The translations under genes and the position numbers were made by a program. A stretch of 11,604 nt of DNA from Bacteroidota bacterium (GTDB taxonomy: Bacteria > Bacteroidota > Bacteroidia > Sphingobacteriales > Sphingobacteriaceae): the NCBI GenBank assembly GCA_025355225.1, contig JANYAB010000129.1:1-11604 (forward strand), written 5' to 3'. Within the stretch, counting starts at the first letter, position 1; every line of letters starts with the position of its first letter. A model generated the notes under the pieces. It saw nothing but the letters and a program-made list of their open reading frames with translations. It was not told the DNA's origin and ran no database searches. This document shows, piece by piece, positions 1 through 6,882 of the stretch.

Positions 1-671
1 CCAGGCAACAGCAGGGTAGGCAGCAGAGTGGTTTCGGCAGAGGTAACACGCAAGGATTTGAAAGTTTTGAAGGATCTGGCGGGGATGACAGTTTTTCTGA
101 TTTCTTCCAATCGATGTTCGGAGGCGGTGGCCGCAGTGCACGCCAGACCAAATATAGAGGACAGGATTATAATGCCGAATTGCATTTAACCCTGCTGGAA
201 GCGAGCGAGACTCACAAACAAACATTAGCAGTAAACGGCAAACAGATACGCATTACTGTTCCGGCTGGTGTGGATAACGGGCAGACGATAAAAATTTCCG
301 GTCATGGTGGTCCGGGAACGAACGGTGGTCCGGCAGGCGACTTGTATATTGCCTTTTCAATAGCCGATGATCCAAAATTCAAAAGACTTGGAAGCGACTT
401 GTATGCTACCGTGAAGCTCGATCTATACACCGCGGTACTTGGGGGAGAGATAACCGTGGACACTATGACAGGCAAGGTGAAATTAAAAGTAACACAAGGT
501 ACCCAGAATGGCACTAAAGTAAAACTAAAGGGAAAAGGCTTTCCTGTTTATAAAAAACACGGCGAATTTGGCAACCTATACCTCACCTACGATATATTGT
601 TGCCAACCAATTTGACCGACAAACAGAAAGAGTTATTTACAGAACTTGCTGAAAGCGAAAAAAGAGAGTGA
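1..671 (+). CDS. cbpA: DnaJ/CbpA-type co-chaperone, 3' part (5' end outside window)
   Basis: Partial gene; the frame is open from base 3, giving 222 visible residues. DnaJ proteins stimulate the ATPase of DnaK (Hsp70) and hand it unfolded clients in the cytoplasm. The visible part starts in a Gly/Phe/Gln-rich linker containing FSDFFQSMFGG, typical of the segment after the J domain, and goes directly into the two beta-sandwich C-terminal substrate-binding domains (VPAGVDNGQTIKISGHG, AGDLYIAF, DLYTAVLGGEI, VKLKGKGFP, GNLYLTYDI). No CxxCxGxG zinc-finger repeats lie between linker and C-terminal domain, so this is class II (CbpA-like), not canonical DnaJ. The J domain with its HPD motif must lie upstream of the window. 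The next gene encodes the CbpM modulator, which supports the CbpA assignment. The ATG at 114 is internal to the linker and is not the true start. Confidence 0.93.
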   Translation, partial: RQQQGRQQSGFGRGNTQGFESFEGSGGDDSFSDFFQSMFGGGGRSARQTKYRGQDYNAELHLTLLEASETHKQTLAVNGKQIRITVPAGVDNGQTIKISGHGGPGTNGGPAGDLYIAFSIADDPKFKRLGSDLYATVKLDLYTAVLGGEITVDTMTGKVKLKVTQGTQNGTKVKLKGKGFPVYKKHGEFGNLYLTYDILLPTNLTDKQKELFTELAESEKRE

Positions 672-717
672 AAGTTAACGAGTCCGCAAGTCGGAAAGAC
701 GGAAAGTCCGGAAGATT
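670..717 (+). repeat. Degenerate 8-bp tandem repeat starting on the dnaJ/cbpA stop codon
   Basis: Six units in strict 8-bp register: GAAAGTTA, ACGAGTCC, GCAAGTCG, GAAAGACG, GAAAGTCC, GGAAGATT. The first unit includes the last two bases of the TGA stop (669-671), so the array begins at the end of the coding region. The consensus GAAAGTCC resembles the GAAAGTTG units at the end of msrB (10768-10807, minus strand). Function is unknown. Confidence 0.8.
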
Positions 718-813
718 AGAATTTAGAGTTTAGGGCTTATTATCTAAGTTAGAATTTATCATTTAGAGTTTAGAATTTATCGTTTAGGATTTAGAATTTA
801 TTATTTAGAGACT
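718..813 (+). repeat. 21-bp imperfect tandem repeat directly before the cbpM start codon
   Basis: Three contiguous 21-bp units at 751-771, 772-792 and 793-813 all begin AGAATTTAT and carry a second TTTAG-type block half way. A fourth, more diverged unit is at 718-738, separated by 12 bases. The last unit ends at 813 and the cbpM ATG is at 814-816, so the array occupies the whole ribosome-binding region. Together with the 8-bp array at 670-717 it fills the entire gap between the two genes. Confidence 0.85.
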
Positions 814-1113
814 ATGACAACAGCAACTTTAATATCGACTAACGATTTTTGCACCTGGCATGAGGTAGAATATACTTTTATCTCGACACTTCATGAAGCC
901 GGACTGGTAGAGATCAGTGTAATTGATCAGACCGAATATATCCCCGAAACTGAATTGCAAAAGCTGGAAAGAATGATCCGCATGCACCAAGAACTTGATA
1001 TAAATGTTGCAGGCATCGAAGCTATCACTCATCTGCTGCAAAGAGTTGAGGCCATCCAGGAGGAAGTGCGGAACATAAAAAACAGGTTAAGATTGTATGA
1101 AGGGAATTCCTGA
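814..1113 (+). CDS. cbpM: Chaperone modulator CbpM
   Basis: A 99-residue cytoplasmic protein of the CbpM family, MerR-like helical proteins which in E. coli bind the J domain of CbpA and restrain its activity. Family features visible: an N-terminal F-C-x-W-H-x-V-E block (residues 12-19), the hydrophobic FISTLHEAGLVEI segment (22-34), then L-x-x-L-x-R-M-I-R-M-H-x-E-L-x-I-N-x-x-GIEAI (about 48-71), followed by an amphipathic helix LLQRVEAIQEEVRNIKNRL that looks like a short coiled coil. Length is normal for the family. It lies 142 bp downstream of the co-chaperone gene on the same strand, the classic cbpA-cbpM order. There is no clear Shine-Dalgarno before the ATG; repeat DNA abuts it. The stop overlaps the next gene's start (TGATG), suggesting translational coupling. 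Confidence 0.88.
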   Translation: MTTATLISTNDFCTWHEVEYTFISTLHEAGLVEISVIDQTEYIPETELQKLERMIRMHQELDINVAGIEAITHLLQRVEAIQEEVRNIKNRLRLYEGNS

Positions 1114-2201
1114 TGACGCCTTTTGATATTGCCTCGAAACGTCTTCTTAACCAACACCTGGCCTTTCCTGTTTTCAAGAACCCTGCAGACGTTGTACAAT
1201 ACATGGGCGCCATACAAGCGCAGGATTACGGTGGAGCTAAATGGGCCATCGCCCAACGTTTGCTTGGCGCCTCTGATGCACTAATTGAAAAAGCATTTGC
1301 AGATGGCAACATTATCCGCACCCATGTAATGCGGCCTACCTGGCATTTCGTTTCACCGGGTGATATTCGCTGGATGCTTGAGTTAACCGCACCCAGGGTT
1401 ACGGCTATTGCCGGCACCCGTCACCGGCAACTCCAACTGGATGGCCACATATTCTCGCGAAGCGAAAAAGCTTTATCTGCCGCATTGCAGGGTGGCAAAC
1501 AATTGACAAGGAGCGAGATCGCCGATGCTTTACAATATGCTGGCATAGCAACGGATAAACAACGGTTTGTTCACATTATGATGCAAATGGAATTAAATGG
1601 CCTTGTTTGCAGCGGTGGCACACGGGGAAAACAATTTACATACGCCCTGTTGGACGAGCGGGTGCCCCAAACTGAGAGATTGGACCGAAGTGAAGCCCTG
1701 GCTGCCCTTGCCAACCGCTATTTTACCGCCCATGGCCCTGCTACATTGCCCGATTTTGCGTGGTGGAGCGGCCTTACCATAGCCGACTGCAAAGCAGGAC
1801 TCGAAATGATGAAGGATAAATTGGCAAACGCAGTAGTTGAAGGGATTACCTATTGGTTTGCAGAACAAACTCATGATTCAACGAGCAAATCCCCAGTTGC
1901 TTTTCTGCTGCCCAATTATGACGAATACATCGTCAGCTATAAAGACCGCAGTGCGGCAATTGCCGCGAAAGATATTGACAAAGCTGATCCGCGCGGAACT
2001 ATTTTCAATAATACTATTGTTATAAATGGGCGTATCGCCGGTGTATGGAAGCGTGGTTTCAGGAAAAATACTGTTGTACTGGAGATTTTTCCGTTTGCTC
2101 CGTTGAGCAAAGTAAATAAAGCAGCAATTACTGCGGCCGCAAAACGTTACGCCAAATTTTTAGGGTTGAGGGATTTTGTATTGGTTACAAGTCAACGTTA
2201 G
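1113..2201 (+). CDS. Winged-helix DNA glycosylase, AlkZ/YcaQ family (HTH_42)
   Basis: A 362-residue protein of the AlkZ/YcaQ (AlkX) superfamily of winged-helix DNA glycosylases, which remove alkylated or crosslinked bases. Visible signatures: GAIQAQDYGGAKWAI (32-46), HVMRPTWHFVSPGDIRWML (71-89) and LLPNYDEYIVSYKDRS (265-280), plus INGRIAGVWKRG (304-315). The QAQ triplet (Q35, Q37) matches the catalytic Q-x-Q of AlkZ-type members (Q37/Q39 in Streptomyces AlkZ) rather than the Q-x-D of E. coli YcaQ, so an AlkZ-like monofunctional glycosylase is more likely. Databases often label such genes only as winged helix DNA-binding domain protein. The ATG shares one base with the cbpM stop, so it is probably translated from the chaperone mRNA. 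It converges with the PAS gene with only 9 bp between them and no visible terminator. Family is sure; substrate is inference. Confidence 0.85.
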   Translation: MTPFDIASKRLLNQHLAFPVFKNPADVVQYMGAIQAQDYGGAKWAIAQRLLGASDALIEKAFADGNIIRTHVMRPTWHFVSPGDIRWMLELTAPRVTAIAGTRHRQLQLDGHIFSRSEKALSAALQGGKQLTRSEIADALQYAGIATDKQRFVHIMMQMELNGLVCSGGTRGKQFTYALLDERVPQTERLDRSEALAALANRYFTAHGPATLPDFAWWSGLTIADCKAGLEMMKDKLANAVVEGITYWFAEQTHDSTSKSPVAFLLPNYDEYIVSYKDRSAAIAAKDIDKADPRGTIFNNTIVINGRIAGVWKRGFRKNTVVLEIFPFAPLSKVNKAAITAAAKRYAKFLGLRDFVLVTSQR

Positions 2202-2210
2202 AATCTTTTC

Positions 2211-5200
2211 TCACACATCCTGCCCCGAAGCCTCATCCGCCATTTCAATAATAATATCATCGAGCCTGTTCAGCTCAAATTGAAAGTGTTCAAGTACCTC
2301 GGCATCCGACGGATCATCTTTCAGCATTGCCGACAATGCCTTTAAATTGGCTAAAGGGCTGCGTACCAGGTGTGATTGCTTCCAGGCTATTTCTTTAATG
2401 CTGTTGATATGGCTTTGTATCCGTTCGTAGGCGTTTTTCAGATCCTGTTCGGCGTTTTTCCTTTCGGTTATATCATACAAAGCCATCATCAAGCCTAATA
2501 TCTCTTTATTATCATTGGTTATCGGGAACAATCTTACATAGTACCAGCGCACCCCGCCACTTTGTTTCGGATAATCAACTTCGTAGTTTATATTGTTTCC
2601 ATTCAGTACATCAAGCGCAAACTGCTTAAATTGGGGGAACCTTTCTTCTGGAAAATAATCAGCAAGACTGTCACCCTTTTCAGGGAAATGACCGAATTGC
2701 TCCTTCACAAATGCAATTGCCTTCTGGTTAAATGACAGTACTTTAAGATCCTTGTCGAATAAGGCGTAGGCCGTATCAGTAGTCTTTAAGATCGTTTGCA
2801 GGTTAGCTTCAGATTTTTGAAGCGACTTTTCCCCTTTCAATTTTTCTGTAACATCATTTGTAAGTGAAAGTCTTACCGATTTTCCCTCAAAAATAATATC
2901 ATGGGCAATCAATTGAACAAACATGATACTGCCATCTTTTTTAAGATGCCTGATAATACCAAAATCTGTTGAGTCGCCCGCATCCTTTCTGTAACGCTCT
3001 AATTGCTGCTCAAAATCTTCTTTAGGTCTTAATGCTGTAACGCTCATTTTCAAAAGCTCATCTCTTGTATATCCGTAAAGATTAGCAGCAGCTTCATTAA
3101 CAGCAATTATGGATAAATCATCCTTTGCAATCATCCATAAGGGTAATGGATTACTCTCAAAAAGTAATTTATACTTCAGTTCAGATGATCGTAGCTCTTC
3201 CTCGGCTTTTATCCGTAATGAAATATCAATGCCCGTTCCTAACAAACAAAGTTGATTTTCATACATAACCGGGGTGCCGGTAAATAAAAAGGGTATTTTA
3301 ACGCCATTTTTAGTAATTGCTTTGGCTTCAACCATCACGTAACCATCAGTAAATGTTTTCTGAATGGCCTTTTCTACTATCTCCCGGTCTTCCTGGGCTA
3401 TGACATCGCTGACGCTTATTTTTTCAATTTCTTCCGAAGTATAGCCGATCACTGTCTCAAAATTTTTATTCCAACGCAAAAATTTATATTGCTTGTTATG
3501 CAAATAAAAAATCCCGGGCAAACTGTTTATTATTGTATCCGAAAGCATCTTTTCCCTTAAAATAAGTTCTTCAGCCTGTTTCCGCTCAGTAATATCGATC
3601 ATCGAGCCGATGATTGCCGGCTCTTCCCCAATTATTACCCTGTTTCCATAAATTTCCACCCAGTTGATTGTACCATCTTTCTTTCTGCCCATCGCTTCAT
3701 AATGCAGACTTTCCAATTCGCCTGATATACGTAATCTCACATTTTCAGCAACAATAGCATGATAGCTTTCATGGAAAATCATATTTATTGGATTCGGGGC
3801 GCCTATCAACTCCTGGGCTTCATAGCCAAATACATTGGCAAACCGGGGATTTACATAAACAAATGTGTTATTTTGAACAATGTAAACACCAACCATGGAT
3901 TTTTCGGCAATGGTCCTGAATTTCAGTTCAGCTTCCCTAAGCTCCCTTTCCATTTTTTTGCGACTGGTGATATCGCGTACAATAACCAGGATGCGGTCAT
4001 CAGAAAACATTTTAGCATTAATCTCAACAGGAAATACAGTGCCGTCTTTGCGCATAAATCTCCTTTCGCGAATTACCGACTGCCCGGGAAGTTTCATGTT
4101 TTGCTGTAAGGGGTCTCTTTCCAACTCTTCGGGATCAACAATCGCCTCCGCATTTAACCTTAACAATTCATCCCGGGTATAGCCAATCATTTTGCACATA
4201 CTGGCATTCACTTCTGTAAAATTCCTTTTAAAGTCTATCACACAAATGGCATCTGATGCCTGTTCAATAAGCGACCGGTACTTCTCCTCACTTTTTTGGA
4301 TCTCCGCCGATCGCTCCTCTACCCTTTTTTCAAGTTCCGCATTCATCAATTTCACTTCGGCTTCCGCTTCAGACCGTTGAACATCTATCCTGTTTAGCCA
4401 GTTAGCTGTGTTCCATATCAGCAGCAGGCTTACCAGTAAAAAACAAACAGCCAGCAACGAAATCCCTAAATCTAAAGTTAATACCTGGAAACGCTGGGTT
4501 TGCACTTTGAACGATCCGAATATGATAACCATCAGAAGTATTAAAGTAAAAAGTCTTTTTGCCATCTGATTGCCAACCCTTTTACCTGTAAACAGCCTTG
4601 TAATACCAATTGAGGGATTTAGAAGAGATGCCGCCACCGATAAAATGAAAAAAAGAATGGCAGTATGAGTCGCCATTGAACTCACATAAAATAGCGTGTA
4701 GAATAACGAGACACCATACAGATAGCCAATTAATGCAATGGCCGAAAGAATGGTTACTATATGAAAAAAGAACTGCGACAACACTTGAAATAGGCGTCTT
4801 TTGGTGGCAAAGATTAAAAAGCCCAATCCCATTAGAAGGAAACTGGCAGCGGCATTAGATGCCATACGACCAGGATAAGGGTATCTGCGGGATAGTAACA
4901 CCGTATCTGTTACAAATAATTGATCGAGACCGGAATTAAAATGAAAAATATTCTCGCACAGGGTTATCAATCCAATCAGGGTGCCAAGCAGCGACAATAT
5001 TATAAAAAGTAAAGTATTATATTTTCTGGTTTGATATTGGGTAAGCAATAAAGCGCTCCCCAATAAAATAAAACACAAGGCGGTATTAAACCTCATTGGT
5101 TCAAACCCCGGAACTATGGACTGAAAAACCTGTACACCAAATAACCAGCCCAGTATTACTATAGTGCCCACAATAATTGTAAGCAGGCTTATTATTATAA

Positions 5201-5228
5201 TGGTTCTATTTTTAGGCGGATGATCCAT
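2211..5228 (-). CDS. Membrane-anchored five-PAS receptor with a HisKA-like end but no ATPase domain
   Basis: A 1005-residue inner-membrane sensor. Residues 8-275 hold about eight hydrophobic segments (roughly 10-32, 46-63, 71-92, 122-141, 150-172, 184-204, 224-240, 252-273). A charged coiled coil (283-316) leads to five PAS domains at about 316-425, 436-550, 560-676, 683-797 and 808-924; each ends in a DIT/DIS/DVT-type motif, with KDG or similar before the last strands. After a helical linker, residues 945-998 resemble a HisKA dimerisation helix pair with H-box QSHLVRSPLANL (H953). The usual acidic residue after the His is Leu, and the protein stops before any N, G1 or G2 box of a HATPase domain. 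The next gene lies 9 bp beyond the stop, so no kinase domain is hidden behind a frameshift. It cannot autophosphorylate alone; it may pair with another kinase or signal by contact. No response regulator is adjacent. The upstream crotonase gene, 187 bp away, is on the same strand. Confidence 0.87.
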   Translation of the reverse strand: MDHPPKNRTIIIISLLTIIVGTIVILGWLFGVQVFQSIVPGFEPMRFNTALCFILLGSALLLTQYQTRKYNTLLFIILSLLGTLIGLITLCENIFHFNSGLDQLFVTDTVLLSRRYPYPGRMASNAAASFLLMGLGFLIFATKRRLFQVLSQFFFHIVTILSAIALIGYLYGVSLFYTLFYVSSMATHTAILFFILSVAASLLNPSIGITRLFTGKRVGNQMAKRLFTLILLMVIIFGSFKVQTQRFQVLTLDLGISLLAVCFLLVSLLLIWNTANWLNRIDVQRSEAEAEVKLMNAELEKRVEERSAEIQKSEEKYRSLIEQASDAICVIDFKRNFTEVNASMCKMIGYTRDELLRLNAEAIVDPEELERDPLQQNMKLPGQSVIRERRFMRKDGTVFPVEINAKMFSDDRILVIVRDITSRKKMERELREAELKFRTIAEKSMVGVYIVQNNTFVYVNPRFANVFGYEAQELIGAPNPINMIFHESYHAIVAENVRLRISGELESLHYEAMGRKKDGTINWVEIYGNRVIIGEEPAIIGSMIDITERKQAEELILREKMLSDTIINSLPGIFYLHNKQYKFLRWNKNFETVIGYTSEEIEKISVSDVIAQEDREIVEKAIQKTFTDGYVMVEAKAITKNGVKIPFLFTGTPVMYENQLCLLGTGIDISLRIKAEEELRSSELKYKLLFESNPLPLWMIAKDDLSIIAVNEAAANLYGYTRDELLKMSVTALRPKEDFEQQLERYRKDAGDSTDFGIIRHLKKDGSIMFVQLIAHDIIFEGKSVRLSLTNDVTEKLKGEKSLQKSEANLQTILKTTDTAYALFDKDLKVLSFNQKAIAFVKEQFGHFPEKGDSLADYFPEERFPQFKQFALDVLNGNNINYEVDYPKQSGGVRWYYVRLFPITNDNKEILGLMMALYDITERKNAEQDLKNAYERIQSHINSIKEIAWKQSHLVRSPLANLKALSAMLKDDPSDAEVLEHFQFELNRLDDIIIEMADEASGQDV

Positions 5229-5264
5229 TCAAAATAGATTTTGTACTAACAGGTGTATCGGCTT

Positions 5265-5272
5265 CAAGTATA
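5265..5272 (-). promoter_or_regulatory. Possible -7 element for the PAS receptor gene
   Basis: The minus strand reads TATACTTG, one mismatch from the Bacteroidota TAnnTTTG -7 consensus, 37 bp before the ATG. No good TTTG -33 box is visible at the usual spacing, so this is weak. Confidence 0.25.
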
Positions 5273-5273
5273 T

Positions 5274-5294
5274 TCGCCTTATAAAATTAGGCGA
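5274..5294. repeat. Small inverted repeat in the PAS-receptor leader or promoter
   Basis: TCGCCT (5274-5279) and AGGCGA (5289-5294) form a perfect 6-bp inverted repeat with an AT-rich 9-base centre. It lies 46-66 bp before the PAS-receptor ATG and immediately upstream of the candidate -7 box, a position suited to an operator. As a terminator for the upstream crotonase gene it is poor, since no T tract follows on the minus strand. Confidence 0.4.
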
Positions 5295-5415
5295 CATTAA
5301 TAAAGTTAAAACTAAATCAGCATAAAGTATTAACCGTTGTTAAAATATTAATTATTACTAAAAAAGAAGTTTATTGAATTTCTGTTAAAGACCGGGAATG
5401 CAAGTAATAATTTGC

Positions 5416-6189
5416 CTATTTCCTGCTTAAAAACCCCCGCATTGCTTGTTGGGTAAATTCCGATAGTACCAATTCGCCGCTGATTGCTGCCCGTTCGGCA
5501 AGCAGTTCGTCCCAGTTTTCGGTGCCTTCCCATAATATTTGTTTTAGGCCTGTCAACGCATCCAAATGATAAGATGCCAACCTTAACGCAAGCGCATTTA
5601 ACGCAGTATCCATGCTGCCGATATCTTCATATACTTCGTTGTAGAGCCCTTTTTCTTTGGCCCAGGCAGCCGTTTGAAAATCAACGGCGCGTATGGTTAA
5701 CTGGGAAAAGGCAGGTAAGCCAATTTTACGTATCACAGCGGGCGATATTACAAATGGCCCAATACCAATAGCCAATTCGCTTAGTTTAATAGAGGCTGCC
5801 CCCGTCGCAAGGCAATAGTCCGCTGCAGCAGCAAGCCCAACGCCCCCCCCAACAGCTTTACCCTGTACACGAGCAATAATGATCTTAGGCGATTTACGGC
5901 AGGCATTGATCACCCTTGCAAATCCGGAAAAGAATTCGGCTCCGGTCTGCTTGTCTTTTATCTGCAATAGCTCTTCAAAGCTTGCTCCGGCGCAAAATGT
6001 CCGTTCCCCTTCGCTTTTTAACACAATAACGCGTGTTTGTTCATCATTACCGGCCTCAACTATCCCTTCTGTCAATTCATCTAACAAATGGGTAGGTAGT
6101 GAATTTTGCGCAGGATGATAAAAGCTAATAATGGCGATACCGTTTTGGTTAATAGTAAGGCTCACGTTTCCGTCATTTGCTGCAGACAT
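5416..6189 (-). CDS. Enoyl-CoA hydratase/isomerase (crotonase) family protein, LiuC-like
   Basis: A 257-residue cytoplasmic crotonase-fold enzyme, normal length for the family. Members bind acyl-CoA and stabilise an enolate through an oxyanion hole; here the two backbone segments are FCAGAS (65-70) and AVGGGVGLAAAADY (112-125). Of the two catalytic glutamates of classical enoyl-CoA hydratase, the first position (GGGxE) is Gly118, while the second is kept as Glu138 in KLSELAIGIG. The GGGVGL plus SEL...FVISPAV pattern resembles methylglutaconyl-CoA hydratases of leucine breakdown (LiuC), from memory of that family. General enoyl-CoA hydratase or isomerase activity remains possible. A run of eight G residues encodes the Gly114-116 oxyanion loop. 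It is monocistronic or heads a loose unit with the PAS gene 187 bp downstream. No leucine-pathway genes are nearby, so context does not help. Start ATG chosen because it gives family length; a -7-like box lies 32 bp upstream. Confidence 0.88.
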   Translation of the reverse strand: MSAANDGNVSLTINQNGIAIISFYHPAQNSLPTHLLDELTEGIVEAGNDEQTRVIVLKSEGERTFCAGASFEELLQIKDKQTGAEFFSGFARVINACRKSPKIIIARVQGKAVGGGVGLAAAADYCLATGAASIKLSELAIGIGPFVISPAVIRKIGLPAFSQLTIRAVDFQTAAWAKEKGLYNEVYEDIGSMDTALNALALRLASYHLDALTGLKQILWEGTENWDELLAERAAISGELVLSEFTQQAMRGFLSRK

Positions 6190-6220
6190 ATATTTATAAG
6201 ATGATTAAAACCAGGACTTT

Positions 6221-6228
6221 CAAATTTA
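6221..6228 (-). promoter_or_regulatory. Candidate -7 promoter element for the crotonase gene
   Basis: The minus strand reads TAAATTTG, an exact match to the Bacteroidota TAnnTTTG -7 consensus. It is 31 bp before the ATG, implying a leader of about 25 nt. The only TTTG upstream (6268-6271) is about 39 bp away, too far for a standard -33 box. Confidence 0.4.
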
Positions 6229-6318
6229 AACTAAAATGCCGAGAAGTGTTCCATGCCAGCATTTTAACAAAGTAAATAAGTGAATAATAACATTTAAAAA
6301 AATCTCGAAGATCAAAAA

Positions 6319-6344
6319 AATATTAGTATAATTATATTAATATT
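6319..6344. repeat. Near-perfect 26-bp AT palindrome
   Basis: The left arm AATATTAGTATAA is followed without spacer by its reverse complement with one mismatched pair (G at 6325 opposite T at 6338). It lies roughly mid-way in the divergent gap, about 205 bp before the 6548 start. It could be a regulator-binding dyad or simply arise from local AT richness. Confidence 0.5.
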
Positions 6345-6547
6345 CATTATATCCTATCGCAAGCTACTCATTATCAGAAGCAAATCAAACAAGTTCCTAA
6401 ATATTAAATACAAATAAATTTTTTATCAAAATAGAATAAAACAACAACGATTTTATAAAGTAAGCGAAACTTATATCGAATAAATTAAATAATAACGGAT
6501 CAACCGAAAACCGTATCAAAGAGTAGGTAGACCAAAATTCAAAGAAA

Positions 6548-6862
6548 ATGGGAGATACACAAGAAACACCGGGGGCCCTTGCAAGGTTTGGGACATGGCT
6601 TTACGATCACACAATCGGATATGCGAAACGCTTCTTTAAATGGGTTTGTGATGTGGTGTTAAAAATCTATATCCTTTTAATTGTTCTGCTGATAGTAGGT
6701 ATTATTTTAATCTTTGCCGGTGGGGGTCTGTCCGCGGCAACCGGTGGCGGCTTTTTGCCTGTTGGCGGGCCTATGGCTATAGTTGGCATGTGGATGTGTA
6801 TTATTTGTGCTGTATTACTTGTATATGCTATTTTATGCGCCCTGGTAGAATATTTTTCGTGA
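6548..6862 (+). CDS. Hypothetical small two-helix membrane protein
   Basis: I do not recognise this 104-residue protein. The N-terminal third (1-38) is polar with aromatic and basic residues (FGTWLYDHTIGYAKRFFKWV) and looks like an amphipathic cytoplasmic segment. Two hydrophobic stretches follow, about 39-58 and 76-100, joined by a glycine-rich loop GGGLSAATGGGFLPVGGP (58-75). Four cysteines occur (34, 84, 87 and 97), three of them in the second membrane segment. The glycine loop superficially recalls a double-glycine leader, but no peptidase, transporter or modification gene lies nearby, so I do not call it a bacteriocin. ATG 6548 is preceded by AAAGAAA. The next membrane-protein gene starts 20 bp after the stop, so the two are probably co-transcribed and may work together. 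Confidence 0.7.
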   Translation: MGDTQETPGALARFGTWLYDHTIGYAKRFFKWVCDVVLKIYILLIVLLIVGIILIFAGGGLSAATGGGFLPVGGPMAIVGMWMCIICAVLLVYAILCALVEYFS

Positions 6863-6882
6863 TATAAATCAACTCAATTAGT

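Larger units (their letters stand above)
6190..6547. other. 358-bp AT-rich divergent intergenic region
   Basis: Lies between the divergent crotonase gene and the 6548 membrane-protein gene. I find no convincing gene: the longest + ORF noticed is a 24-codon frame from 6201. It holds a likely crotonase promoter element at 6221-6228 and a 26-bp AT palindrome at 6319-6344. No TAnnTTTG box reading toward 6548 was found, so the promoter of the membrane-protein genes is unidentified. Confidence 0.7.

Noticed and set aside
114..671. Complete protein starting at ATG 114
   Set aside because: The frame is open back to base 3 and encodes a Gly/Phe-rich linker typical of DnaJ, so the ATG is internal.
670..813. 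Possible CRISPR array between dnaJ and cbpM
   Set aside because: Repeats are contiguous 8- and 21-bp units without unique spacers, and no cas genes are present.
2202..2210. Hidden kinase domain for the PAS receptor behind a frameshift
   Set aside because: Only 9 bp separate its stop from the convergent glycosylase gene, and that gene's full length is needed for its own family.
3759..4380. Plus-strand open frames inside the PAS receptor gene
   Set aside because: They are antisense to strongly conserved PAS domains and resemble no protein family.
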